Below, piece by piece: positions 34,494-43,635 of a stretch of DNA of 53,355 bases. The position numbers and the translations under genes are program-made. The stretch's first letter is position 1; every line of letters starts with the position of its first letter. The stretch comes from Candidatus Aminicenantota bacterium. Lineage in GTDB: Bacteria; Acidobacteriota; Aminicenantia; Aminicenantales; Aminicenantaceae. The stretch is taken from the NCBI GenBank assembly GCA_030612445.1, contig JAUWNW010000003.1, positions 1 through 53,355 of the forward strand, written 5' to 3'. The notes below the pieces were generated by a model that worked only from the letters and a program-made list of their open reading frames with translations, searched no databases and was not told the DNA's origin.

Positions 34494-36872
34494 ATGTTTA
34501 AGAAAATAACCGATTTTATTTGTGAAAAATCCTATCGTCAGCCGGGCCTATGGATGCTTATTGCTCTAATTTTATGTATTCCCGCAATTTATCAAATCCA
34601 GCAAGTAAAACTGAATACCAATCCCCTTCGCCTTTTGCCTAAAAACAGCAGAAGTGCGGTCCTGTCCAGGGAATTAGAGTCAATGGTAGAAGAGAAGGGT
34701 TTTTTCTATGTTTTACTGCAAAGCCCGGATAAAGAAAAGCTAATTGAAGCATTAAATACAGCCGCGCAGCAAATTGTCAAAATCCCGGAAGCTAAGTCCA
34801 TTACCTTCCGTTATCCGGTTGATTTTTTTAAAAAATACCGCTTCCTGCTTATTCCCTCAGAATATTTAAATAAAATCCTTGAGACCCTGATCAGATGGGA
34901 AGCGGAAGTCAGCCCGCTTGGATTAGACCTTCTGGGAGAAGAGCAGGAGGAAACCCAAAGAGAAATTGAAAATAAAAAGTACGTTGACCAAATCATGGAG
35001 CTGTACGGTAATCTACCTCTTTATCACCAGAGTAAAGACGGGCAGGTCATGGGGATCACAATATTCCCTGAAAAAGGCCTTAAAGATATGGCTGAGACAA
35101 GAAAACTGTTTTCGAAACTGAAAAAGATCACACAAGATATCTCGTTCAAATATAATATCTGGGCGGACTTAGGCGGTTCCTTGAGTAGATGGGTTAACGG
35201 ATATAATACAGTTATTTCCGATCTTAAGCGTTCCGGAATGATTTTTTTTGCTGGTATTTTACTAATTCTAATTATTGGATTTCGTAGTTTCAGGGTGATA
35301 CCTGTTTTGCTTTTTCCGCTTATCCTGGGATTGCTCTGGGCTTTAGGGTCGATTCCTATCCTGGTGGGTGACCTCAATATTATCACTTCCTTTTTTCTGG
35401 TGGTTTCTTTTGGCCTGGGAATTGATTTTTCCATCCATTTACTCAAACGTTTCCAAAAAGAACTAAACCATCAACCGATGCAGAAGGCCCTGAAAATTAC
35501 TATGTCCAAAACCGGGAAATCCGTATTGATTTCGGGAATTACAACAGCAGTAGCCTTTTTTATTTTAGCGTGGTCTGATTTCAGAGGAGTATCCGAATTT
35601 GGTGTTGTTGGAGGAACCGCAATGATAATGATCTTGCTGGCAATATTGATATTCATGCCGGCTACTATTATACTTGGTTTCAAAATACGACTTATTAAAC
35701 CCTCCCTTCCAAAAAATAAAAAGAACAAAAGGTTCCCTCCCTCGCTTTTTTTTATTGTTTTTTTAGCCCTGATACTTGTTGCTTTTATATTGGGAAGTTT
35801 AATGATCAAATTTGATTATAATTTCAGCAATCTTGGGGGAAAAATTAGCGAATCCCCGGAAATCAAGAATAAACAGGACAAGGTTTATCCTACGTCTCTC
35901 CCTCCTGCTGCGGTTTATGTAGCTGATAATCTGAAAACTCTTGATAAGTTATTGCAAACCCTCAACCGGCATAAAACGTCAGATCCCGATACTAATATAG
36001 GCTGGGTTCGCAGTGTTCGTAATTTTTGCCCTGACGAGCAGGAAACACTGCTTCGTTTTAAAATCATAAATGAAATTAAAGAGCAGGTGCAAGGGAGATG
36101 GTTAAGACGCCTGGAAGATCCGGATCGTAAAAAATTGATCGAGGATTTGCAACATTGGCAACTACCTGGAAAACAAGCAGGCCTTACTGAGCTTCCGGAT
36201 GTTATTAAAAGAAATTTTATTACCAGTGACGATTCCGGCAAATTTCTCGTTGCCATTTATACTGCGGAAGACCGTACTCATGGGAAAAATGCTATTGCCT
36301 TTACTCAAGAACTCAGTGAGCTTGAAGTCCCGGATCAGGTACAAGGCCCGGTCGGTGAAGTTGCAGTTTTAGCTGAAATTCTTTTACTGGTAATATCAGA
36401 AGGGCCCTGGCTGGTCCTGATTGCTTTTGTAGGTGTACTGTTGCTTATTTTTATCGCACAACGCTCGTTTATTCATACTATATGGTTGGCCCTGCCCCTG
36501 ATTTCAGGCCTGGCTCTGACAATAGGAATTATGGGAGTATTCGGCATCAAGATAAATTTTTATAATATCGTAGTATTTCCGGCTTTATTAGGGATGGGAG
36601 TGGATGATGGGGTGCATTTTATCCGAAGATGGAAGGAGAAAAATCAACATACTGGGGAAACCTGGTCAGATCTGTTTGGAGTTCTAACAATAACAACCAT
36701 TACTACCATGTTGGGATATGCTGGACTTACTCTGGCGCATCATCCGGGTTTGAATTCCATCGGAGTCCTGGCCTGTATCGGACTTTCCAGTATCTGGGTA
36801 ACTTCTTTATTTTTGCTTCCTGGATTACTGCATTTATTTTACAAACCAAAAATAGATCCCCCTGTAAAATGA
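34494..36872 (+). CDS. RND/MMPL-family exporter (HpnN-like)
   Basis: A 792-residue inner-membrane protein with an N-terminal helix (LWMLIALILCIPAIYQI), a periplasmic loop, a helix bundle (about 245-405), a second helix near 420-440, a further loop and a C-terminal bundle (about 640-785). The MMPL signatures are GLGIDFSIHLLKRFQKE and GMGVDDGVHFIRRWKE, whose acidic residues should sit in the proton relay. It probably exports a lipid-like product, handing it to the MlaC-like carrier encoded upstream. It is a distant relative of the RND gene at 6247-8748. The ATG is 4 bases beyond the element's right end, so its translation signal (AGGTTAGAG) is partly supplied by the element. Confidence 0.88.
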   Translation: MFKKITDFICEKSYRQPGLWMLIALILCIPAIYQIQQVKLNTNPLRLLPKNSRSAVLSRELESMVEEKGFFYVLLQSPDKEKLIEALNTAAQQIVKIPEAKSITFRYPVDFFKKYRFLLIPSEYLNKILETLIRWEAEVSPLGLDLLGEEQEETQREIENKKYVDQIMELYGNLPLYHQSKDGQVMGITIFPEKGLKDMAETRKLFSKLKKITQDISFKYNIWADLGGSLSRWVNGYNTVISDLKRSGMIFFAGILLILIIGFRSFRVIPVLLFPLILGLLWALGSIPILVGDLNIITSFFLVVSFGLGIDFSIHLLKRFQKELNHQPMQKALKITMSKTGKSVLISGITTAVAFFILAWSDFRGVSEFGVVGGTAMIMILLAILIFMPATIILGFKIRLIKPSLPKNKKNKRFPPSLFFIVFLALILVAFILGSLMIKFDYNFSNLGGKISESPEIKNKQDKVYPTSLPPAAVYVADNLKTLDKLLQTLNRHKTSDPDTNIGWVRSVRNFCPDEQETLLRFKIINEIKEQVQGRWLRRLEDPDRKKLIEDLQHWQLPGKQAGLTELPDVIKRNFITSDDSGKFLVAIYTAEDRTHGKNAIAFTQELSELEVPDQVQGPVGEVAVLAEILLLVISEGPWLVLIAFVGVLLLIFIAQRSFIHTIWLALPLISGLALTIGIMGVFGIKINFYNIVVFPALLGMGVDDGVHFIRRWKEKNQHTGETWSDLFGVLTITTITTMLGYAGLTLAHHPGLNSIGVLACIGLSSIWVTSLFLLPGLLHLFYKPKIDPPVK

Positions 36873-36888
36873 TTTGTCCGGTTAGCAA

Positions 36889-37956
36889 TTAAACAAATGT
36901 GGCATTTTCAAAAACATCACAGTTTTTACAGGCAGGGATTTCTTTTTCCCGACCATGAAGATGCTTAAGCCTGATTTCTTGCATAACCGGGCCATTCCAG
37001 ACTTCAAGGATGGATTGATTATTAAGGTCACCTATAATCTGGAGTCGTTGCCAGTCATGAGTGCAGATAAGACATTCTCCTGTTGCCAGTACTGACATCT
37101 GAAGAAAAGGATAGGGACAGCAGCCCAGCAGGTTTTTAATAAATTTTTTTTTCTTCCTTACCAGAAGTTTCTCCTTCTCCATAGGCCGGGCATAAATTTC
37201 ATAATCTTCGACGGCTCCCCCTCTGTTATTTATTCCATGAACAAAACAAGAGAATCCGCGTGAACGCCAGTACTGGATTGCTTTTTCCAACTCCTCTCGA
37301 TATAAATTACTGCGAACAAATGACATCATAACCGCTATTTTTGAAAGGTCTCGAGATAGAAAATGCTCCAGGTTTACTCTGAATTCCTCCCAGGATTTTC
37401 CCTGATTTGCTGCCTCAAAATCCTCCTTACCAAAACCGTTACAACTGATGTGCATGGCATCCAGCCCACAATCTAATATCCTATCTGCTACCTCAGGCGT
37501 AAGTAGTGTGCCATTTGTCACCAAAAAGGTCATGGCTTGAGATTGCACCTGTTTCCGAAAATAGCTAATTTTAGAAAATATGGTAGAATCCGTCAGTGGC
37601 TCATTCTGGAGAACAAAACCCACCCCGAATAGTTTTGATTCTCCGGCACATTGCGCGGTTATATTACGAAAAAGCTCATCCGGCATCTTGGCCTTGGGGA
37701 ACATATCCGTTATTATCTTTTGAGGACAAAAAACACAAGCCGCATTACAGCCGGTCTTAGTCTGCAATTGCAGAATAGGAGGGAAATCAAGGAGAGACCC
37801 CTCATTTTTCCGGGCCCTATGCTGCCCCACCATAGCTCCGTAAAGCTGGTGGAACTTGGTCCAAAATACCCGCCTGCCGACAAATGGCCGGGCGCGAGGA
37901 TTCGCCCAACCTGGGGAGCGTGTCTTTTTTTTCATAATCGAAAAGTATATTATCAC
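36889..37956 (-). CDS. Radical SAM protein with SPASM-type C-terminal cluster site
   Basis: A protein of 355 residues (348 if the ATG at 37935 is used). The radical SAM CxxxCxxC is present in KTGCNAACVFCPQK, followed by QNEPLTD and LVTNGTLLTP. The C-terminal part has Cys-rich CCPYPF, GECLICTHDW and CKNCD, which fit an auxiliary Fe-S cluster (SPASM/twitch). Such enzymes modify peptides, sugars or cofactors by radical chemistry. The gene converges on the RND gene (16-base gap) and diverges from the next radical SAM gene. Placement suggests tailoring of the PKS-NRPS product, which is inference. Confidence 0.87.
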   Translation of the reverse strand: MIIYFSIMKKKTRSPGWANPRARPFVGRRVFWTKFHQLYGAMVGQHRARKNEGSLLDFPPILQLQTKTGCNAACVFCPQKIITDMFPKAKMPDELFRNITAQCAGESKLFGVGFVLQNEPLTDSTIFSKISYFRKQVQSQAMTFLVTNGTLLTPEVADRILDCGLDAMHISCNGFGKEDFEAANQGKSWEEFRVNLEHFLSRDLSKIAVMMSFVRSNLYREELEKAIQYWRSRGFSCFVHGINNRGGAVEDYEIYARPMEKEKLLVRKKKKFIKNLLGCCPYPFLQMSVLATGECLICTHDWQRLQIIGDLNNQSILEVWNGPVMQEIRLKHLHGREKEIPACKNCDVFENATFV

Positions 37957-38040
37957 ACAAAAAACATTGTTGGAAAGAATAAATTACGATCCGATTGACA
38001 ACTCCCAGCTTACAATGATATCAATAATATATAAAAATAC

Positions 38041-39393
38041 ATGAAGATAAAATTTATCGAATCCACCCGCTATCTTATGGATGGGTCCCTGCTCAAGTCC
38101 AAAGGATTTTTTTACCCGGCCATAACATTTCCCTACCTTGCTGCTCTTTCTCCTCCCGACATTGATATCTCTATGAAACATGAGATCCTTGAAGAAATAG
38201 ACTTTGATGAAAAAATTGACTTGGTAGGACTCACATCAGTCACTAACAATGTCTTCCGGGCATATGAGATAGCAGACGAATATAGAAAAAGAAATGTTTA
38301 TGTTGTGCTTGGTGGCATCCATGTTTCCATGATGCCTGATGAGGCGGCAAAGCATGCAGATACAATTTTTATCGGAGAAGCCGAAGAGACTTGGCCCCAA
38401 TTTCTTAAGGATTTCCATAATGGAAATGCTAAAAAAGCCTATAAGGCCGAAAAGCCCCCTTCCCTTGCCGATCTTCCAGTCCCCAGTTGGTCACTCATCG
38501 ATAAATCACGGTATTTATGCTTTGATGTTTTTCACCGATATAAACTCAAAGGCGCTTATCCTATTCAGAGTTCCCGAGGATGCAATTTTTCCTGCGATTA
38601 CTGTTCTACAAGTAGAATGTTTGGGCGGGCGGGTTTAAGAACCCGACCGATTACTGATGTTGTTAATGAAATACAAAGTCTTAATGCCAAAAGATTGTTT
38701 TTTATGGACGATAACATTTTTGCCGATCCTGCCCACGCCAAGGATCTATTTCGGGCTCTGATCCCATTGAATATTAAGTGGGGTGGTCAGGGCGTTATCT
38801 GTGCTGCTGATGACGAAGAACTCATTAAACTTGCCCGTAAAAGCGGCTGCTATTTTATAGTTGCCGGATTGGAAAGTATTACCCCCAAAGTCCTTGAATC
38901 CCTGGGTAAAAAGAATGATAAAGTTGGAAACTATATAAAAAACATCGAAGTCTTTAAAAAAGCAAAAATTGACCTTGATGTATCTATGATGTTCGGGTTT
39001 GACGATGATGAGCCTTCTGTGTTTAAAAACACCTGTGATTTTCTGGTAAAATGCGGTGTTCCTTATGTAAGCTGGCTTCCCTTAACACCATTTCCCGGAA
39101 CCGTATTTTATAAAAGATTAAAAAATCAAGGCCGTTTAAAAGATGAAAAATGGTGGCTTAAAATCAATCCGGATATGAAAGAAAAAATATACGGGCTTCT
39201 TTACACCGGAACAAAAATGGACGAAAAAAATTTTTGTGATAATTTTTACTACCATTATCGCCGGTTTTATTCATTCAAAAACATTTTAAAAAGGTTAGCC
39301 TTTCCTCCGAGTATACGTGCTTTTGTCACTATCTTGATCAACCTTTCGATCAGAAATAAGATCAGTACATATGCGACAGTTGTGGAACACTAA
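38041..39393 (+). CDS. Cobalamin-binding-domain radical SAM protein
   Basis: A 450-residue class-B-type radical SAM enzyme. The N-terminal ~130 residues form a B12-binding-like Rossmann domain (DLVGLTSVTNN, VVLGGIHVSMMPDEA, DTIFIGEAEETW). The radical SAM core has CNFSCDYC at about residue 183 and FFMDDNIFADP, GLESITPKVLESLGK. Members methylate unactivated carbons or rearrange rings (BchE, HpnJ, HpnR types). No DxHxxG is seen, so cobalamin would be bound base-off without a protein His, as common in this class. It starts the plus-strand run that leads into the ligase-ACP-LuxE-LuxC cassette, 12 bases before the ligase. Corrinoid use elsewhere in the window (1685) shows the cofactor is plausible. 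Confidence 0.87.
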   Translation: MKIKFIESTRYLMDGSLLKSKGFFYPAITFPYLAALSPPDIDISMKHEILEEIDFDEKIDLVGLTSVTNNVFRAYEIADEYRKRNVYVVLGGIHVSMMPDEAAKHADTIFIGEAEETWPQFLKDFHNGNAKKAYKAEKPPSLADLPVPSWSLIDKSRYLCFDVFHRYKLKGAYPIQSSRGCNFSCDYCSTSRMFGRAGLRTRPITDVVNEIQSLNAKRLFFMDDNIFADPAHAKDLFRALIPLNIKWGGQGVICAADDEELIKLARKSGCYFIVAGLESITPKVLESLGKKNDKVGNYIKNIEVFKKAKIDLDVSMMFGFDDDEPSVFKNTCDFLVKCGVPYVSWLPLTPFPGTVFYKRLKNQGRLKDEKWWLKINPDMKEKIYGLLYTGTKMDEKNFCDNFYYHYRRFYSFKNILKRLAFPPSIRAFVTILINLSIRNKISTYATVVEH

Positions 39394-39405
39394 ATATTTA
39401 TTAAA

Positions 39406-40926
39406 TTGATACACGAAATTATTTTTAACCAATCGATCTCTATACCAGATAAAACCGCTATTATATCCGGTGAGAAGGAGATTTCATTTCGGGAATTATG
39501 GCAAAATATCCAGAGTATAAGTAATTGGTTGACTGATTTTTTTCCTCCCAAAACCAGGATTGGTATTATGCTTAACAATTCTATTGAAATGGTGACCGGT
39601 ATTTACGCCATATGCGCGGCAGGAATGATATGTGTTCCCCTTGATTTTGAACTGAAAACGCGAAATTTAGACTACATCACAAATGACTGCGATATAAAAT
39701 CGATCTTTACTTCCAAAAAATATTTACCCCGGATTAAACATACACAGGCTTTTTCTGATTTAAAAATCATTCTCATCGATGAAAATATAATTGATAATAA
39801 AGCTTTTTTTTTATGGGACGAAATTCTACAGGACACTCGACGATCCGAATTTCCAAAGCCTGACATCTCGCCTTCAGACCCGGCCTGTATTCTATATACT
39901 ACCGGTACTACCGGCTTATACAAAGGAGTTTTATTAAGCCATTTCAGTCTTACCTCAGCGGTAAAAAATATTAATCAATTTATGCAGATTAAAAATGATA
40001 TTATTGAAAGCCTGCCAATGCGCCTCTCTCATTCATTCGGGCTAGCCCGAATGAGGTGTGTGTTTGATGTCGGCGGGACAGTAATCCTGGAAAACGGTTT
40101 TTTAAGACCTGAATTCATCCTCCACCATATGAAAACCAGGCAGGCGAATGCCTTGGCTTCAGTTCCGGCCGGGTTTGCAATGTTATTGGAATTATTTCCT
40201 GATTTTTTCAAAGCAATCGGATCACAAATAAAATATATTGAGATAGGCAGTACCCATATGCCGATGAAATTGAAAAATCAACTGATTGAAATTTGCCCGC
40301 AAGCTCGTATCTGTATGCACTACGGTCTGACTGAGGCCTCTCGTGCTGCTTTTTTGGACTTTTACCGCGATAATAACCATCTGGACACAGAGGGAAAGCC
40401 ATCCCCCCAGGTAAGTATAAAAATAGTAAATAAGCAGGGACAAGAACTCGGGCACGATACGGCCGGTGAAATTGCAATAAAAGGAAATATACTTATGTCG
40501 GGATACTGGGGAAAGCCGGAACTTACCCGCAAAGTCTTGAAAAACGGATGGTTGTTAACGGGTGATCTGGGCTTTTTTGATAAAAACGGATATCTGCATT
40601 TAGTCGGACGTAAGGAAGATGTTCTTAATTTAGGCGGACTTAAGGTGGCAACCCTGGAAATTGAGCAAGTGCTCTTGGGATTTCCGGGGATTACGGATGC
40701 AGCTGTAACAGAGTTTTATATGGGAGAAAAAATAATATTCCCCCGGGTAAAAGCCTACATTGTGGTTGAAAAGCCGAGTAGTTCTTTTAATCTAATGAAA
40801 TTAAAAAAATATTGCTTAAAAGAACTGGAATCCTATAAAATCCCTAGTGAATTCGTAATAGTTGACCGGATCCCTAGATCCAGCTCAGGAAAAATTAAAC
40901 GACATTTATTGAAGAAGACAAAGTGA
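39406..40926 (+). CDS. AMP-dependent acid ligase (acyl-ACP/CoA synthetase-like), intact
   Basis: A 506-residue member of the adenylate-forming family with all core motifs: A3 YTTGTTGLYKGVLL, A5 HYGLTEAS, A7 TGDLGF, A8 GRKEDVLNLGGLKV and the A10 lysine in SSSGKIKR. The pocket region reads LSHSFGLARM and lacks the Asp that binds an alpha-amino group, so the substrate is likely a plain carboxylic acid. The gene overlaps the ACP gene (GTGA), which makes that ACP its probable acceptor. TTG start, no strong ribosome-binding site. Confidence 0.88.
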   Translation: MIHEIIFNQSISIPDKTAIISGEKEISFRELWQNIQSISNWLTDFFPPKTRIGIMLNNSIEMVTGIYAICAAGMICVPLDFELKTRNLDYITNDCDIKSIFTSKKYLPRIKHTQAFSDLKIILIDENIIDNKAFFLWDEILQDTRRSEFPKPDISPSDPACILYTTGTTGLYKGVLLSHFSLTSAVKNINQFMQIKNDIIESLPMRLSHSFGLARMRCVFDVGGTVILENGFLRPEFILHHMKTRQANALASVPAGFAMLLELFPDFFKAIGSQIKYIEIGSTHMPMKLKNQLIEICPQARICMHYGLTEASRAAFLDFYRDNNHLDTEGKPSPQVSIKIVNKQGQELGHDTAGEIAIKGNILMSGYWGKPELTRKVLKNGWLLTGDLGFFDKNGYLHLVGRKEDVLNLGGLKVATLEIEQVLLGFPGITDAAVTEFYMGEKIIFPRVKAYIVVEKPSSSFNLMKLKKYCLKELESYKIPSEFVIVDRIPRSSSGKIKRHLLKKTK

Positions 40927-41168
40927 TATCAGAAGATAAATTACATAAAGACATATATGATATAATCTCCGGGCAGTTTCTAATCCCAAAAGAAAATATT
41001 ACAGCCGTCCTGGGTCCCGGCGACCTGGATAACTGGGATTCCATCGGCCATCTCCAATTAGTACGAAAATTGGAACAGCACTTCAATGTCAGTTTTACCG
41101 TACCTGACGTAATGTCATTTGATACAGTAAAAGACATTTATGATACAATAAAAAAACTCTTGGCATGA
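40923..41168 (+). CDS. Acyl carrier protein
   Basis: An 81-residue free-standing ACP with the phosphopantetheine Ser in DNWDSIGHLQLV (about residue 39), flanked by helices of the four-helix carrier fold. GTG start within the last codons of the ligase gene (GTGA), and its stop overlaps the luxE-like ATG. It would carry the acyl group made by the ligase and present it to LuxE/LuxC. It needs a PPTase, probably the one at 31546 or its duplicate. Confidence 0.92.
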   Translation: MISEDKLHKDIYDIISGQFLIPKENITAVLGPGDLDNWDSIGHLQLVRKLEQHFNVSFTVPDVMSFDTVKDIYDTIKKLLA

Positions 41169-42292
41169 AATCAATCAACTCAATAGACAACTTTCTGCGG
41201 CTTCCGCCGTTTGAAATAGATGAAAACCGCAAGTCTAACTTGTTTTCCGCTATGATGTGGAAAGCTTATACATTTCATTATAATAATTGCCCGGAATTTC
41301 AACTTTATTGCCAAAAACAACATATAACCCCGGATAAGCCCGCTCCAGCTTTACCCCAATATCCTTACCTCCCTGTCAATATTTTCAAAAAACATAAGTT
41401 AATATCCGTCCCGGAAAATAAAATAAAAAATCTTTTAAGCTCGAGTGCTACCTCGGGAAATGTATCCACAATATATATAGATGCCCTTACGGCAAAACGC
41501 CAGATGCTGGCCTCATCCAGTATTACAGCTGCTTATCTTGGAAATCACCGGAGACCTTTTCTTATCCTGGACGAGGACCCTTTACTTTCCCGATCTAAAA
41601 ATATTTCTGCGCGTTCTGCTGCTACCCGGGGAATTTTGATGTTTTCCGACTCAGAGGATTATTTTATTAAGAACACTACCAGAGGATTAGTACTGGATAA
41701 AAATAAATTATTACGGCAACTTGAAGTATATGAAAATAGCCGGGAAGAAATCTGTATTTTCGGCTTTACATATATTCTATATAACTATGCAATAAAGTTT
41801 CTGAAGGAAAAAAATATAACATTTAATCTCTCGGACAAAACTAAAGTAGTACATATAGGTGGATGGAAAAAACTGGAACGTGAACAAATAAGCAGGAAAT
41901 CATTTTTAAATGAAATAGAAATGACACTGGGTATACCAAAAAATAATGTCCTTGATTTTTACGGCTTTACCGAACAGATGGGATTGGTATATATCAACAG
42001 CGGAGACTCTCCGAAAACAGTTCCTCTTTATGCCGAAATTATTATCCGGGATTTCCAGACACTGGAATCGGTTGAAGAGGGAAAGGCCGGCCTCATCCAG
42101 ATCCTCACACCGTTACCTTACAGCTATCCCGGCATATCCGTTTTAACCGATGATGTCGGACGTATTATAAGGGAAGGAAAAGACCGGGAAGGAAGATGGG
42201 GCACTAAGTTCGAGATAATCGGCAGAGCTAAAAAATCAGAAGCCAGGGGGTGCGGTGATATTATGTCGGAATCGATGGGGAAAGAGTCCTGA
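41165..42292 (+). CDS. LuxE-family acyl-protein synthetase
   Basis: A 375-residue member of the LuxE/acyl-protein synthetase family. It has LLSSSATSGNVST (adenylate/phosphate region), FGFTYILYNYAIKF, VHIGGWKK and FYGFTEQMGLVY. The last Cys is C363 in ARGCGDIM, 12 residues from the end, which is where the acylated Cys of luminous-bacterial LuxE lies. In bioluminescence LuxE activates a fatty acid as acyl-AMP and passes it through its own Cys to LuxC. ATGA-type overlaps on both sides couple it with ACP and LuxC. No luxA/B/D is in the window. Confidence 0.9.
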   Translation: MKSINSIDNFLRLPPFEIDENRKSNLFSAMMWKAYTFHYNNCPEFQLYCQKQHITPDKPAPALPQYPYLPVNIFKKHKLISVPENKIKNLLSSSATSGNVSTIYIDALTAKRQMLASSSITAAYLGNHRRPFLILDEDPLLSRSKNISARSAATRGILMFSDSEDYFIKNTTRGLVLDKNKLLRQLEVYENSREEICIFGFTYILYNYAIKFLKEKNITFNLSDKTKVVHIGGWKKLEREQISRKSFLNEIEMTLGIPKNNVLDFYGFTEQMGLVYINSGDSPKTVPLYAEIIIRDFQTLESVEEGKAGLIQILTPLPYSYPGISVLTDDVGRIIREGKDREGRWGTKFEIIGRAKKSEARGCGDIMSESMGKES

Positions 42293-43635
42293 TGCCTATT
42301 TTTTTGATTGAGCCTGATCACAGCACATTACAGAATAACTCTTGGCATATAACCCCGGAAATTATTTCCTCCTTCCCCATAATCAACAATTATAGCGCAG
42401 AGATCAACCGTCTAAAAAAAAACACCAATTCCCTTTTAGATGTTTCTGTAGAAGAACGATTGGATTTCTTTGATGCCCTAACAGAGAACTGGATTTCTAA
42501 CCCTTCCAACATACTTAATAAATACGCGTCCTTAGGCATTTCATTCCTTATCCCATTTCTGAAAAGATCCAATCTTTGCAGACTTGTTAAAAGTGCCTTA
42601 TATGGAAATATAGCTTTTCTTGATACATTTGTAGAAATGACGGAATTGGGGAAAAAAATCATGGCTCATCCCCGGGGCCTTATCACACACTGGCTGGCGG
42701 GGAATATCCCCATGCTGGGAATGATCTCATTAGTACAGGGAATAATATCCAAAAACTCTAATGTTGTAAAACTTCCTTTGGAAAACGGGCTGGTACTACC
42801 GTCGCTTTTTGCTGATGTGAATCATTTTGTTTCTGGCTTTAACAGCGAGAAATCACATCTCTGGAAAAATATTCTGGAATCGGTTCTATTTGTTTATTGT
42901 GAAAAAGAAAATATGGAAGGTCAAAAGATGTTGTCAAAACACAGTGATGTGCGGGTGGCATGGGGAGGAAAAAGTGCAGTGGAACAGGTATTAAGTCTTC
43001 CAAAAAAACACACTGCAGATGATTTAATTTTTGGACCTCGCTCCTCTTTTGCCGTTATCGGCAGGAATTCATTGGATATTAAAAATCTGGAAAATATTGC
43101 CTTAAAACTCGCTCTGGATACCTCAATGTTCGACCAACAGGCATGCAGTTCTCCCCATACAGTCCTGGTTGAAAAAGGGGGTCAAGTCAGCCCCTATGAT
43201 TTTGCCCAGGCTCTTGCAGCAGGTATGCAGAAAGCATGCCGGAGAATACCCAAACAACCGGTATCCGCTGATGAAGCCTATACGGTAGTAAATACCCGCA
43301 GCGAATATTCCTTTTCTGGAGAAGTATTCTCCTCGCAAGGAACGGAGTGGACGGTTATTTATTCAGAGGAAAAGGGACTGGCAGATCCTTGCTATTCCCG
43401 AGTAGTCTTTGTCCGCCCTATAGATGACATTAATGAAGTTGTCCCCCTGGTAAATCAAAATCACCAAACTCTTGGTCTTTTACTGGATGATAGACGCAAA
43501 GTCTCTTTTGCAAAAAAGATAACAGCAAAAGGGGTTGATAGAATCACAGATCTTGGAAAAATGAACCTGTATGATTATCCCTGGGATGGAGTATTTCCCA
43601 TAAGCAGATTTATCAGATGGGTCTCAATGGATTAA
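42292..43635 (+). CDS. LuxC-family acyl reductase
   Basis: A 447-residue ALDH-fold acyl reductase of the LuxC family. The catalytic Cys is C285 in FDQQACSSPH, equivalent to the acyl-accepting Cys of LuxC. The NADPH region includes GLITHWLAGNIPMLG, then NVVKLPLENG, and VAWGGKSAVEQVL. It reduces an enzyme-bound acyl group to an aldehyde. Its ATG shares a base with the LuxE stop (TGATG). The 3' end overlaps by 4 bases with the convergent ligase gene. This is the end of the plus-strand operon from 38041. Confidence 0.9.
   Translation: MPIFLIEPDHSTLQNNSWHITPEIISSFPIINNYSAEINRLKKNTNSLLDVSVEERLDFFDALTENWISNPSNILNKYASLGISFLIPFLKRSNLCRLVKSALYGNIAFLDTFVEMTELGKKIMAHPRGLITHWLAGNIPMLGMISLVQGIISKNSNVVKLPLENGLVLPSLFADVNHFVSGFNSEKSHLWKNILESVLFVYCEKENMEGQKMLSKHSDVRVAWGGKSAVEQVLSLPKKHTADDLIFGPRSSFAVIGRNSLDIKNLENIALKLALDTSMFDQQACSSPHTVLVEKGGQVSPYDFAQALAAGMQKACRRIPKQPVSADEAYTVVNTRSEYSFSGEVFSSQGTEWTVIYSEEKGLADPCYSRVVFVRPIDDINEVVPLVNQNHQTLGLLLDDRRKVSFAKKITAKGVDRITDLGKMNLYDYPWDGVFPISRFIRWVSMD

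Noticed and set aside
39406-40926. Trans-acting amino-acid adenylation domain for PCP1
   Set aside because: The pocket lacks the Asp that binds the alpha-amino group and looks like an acyl ligase (LSHSFGL).
39406-43635. A bioluminescence operon
   Set aside because: LuxC and LuxE alone do not make light; no luxA, luxB or luxD genes are present.
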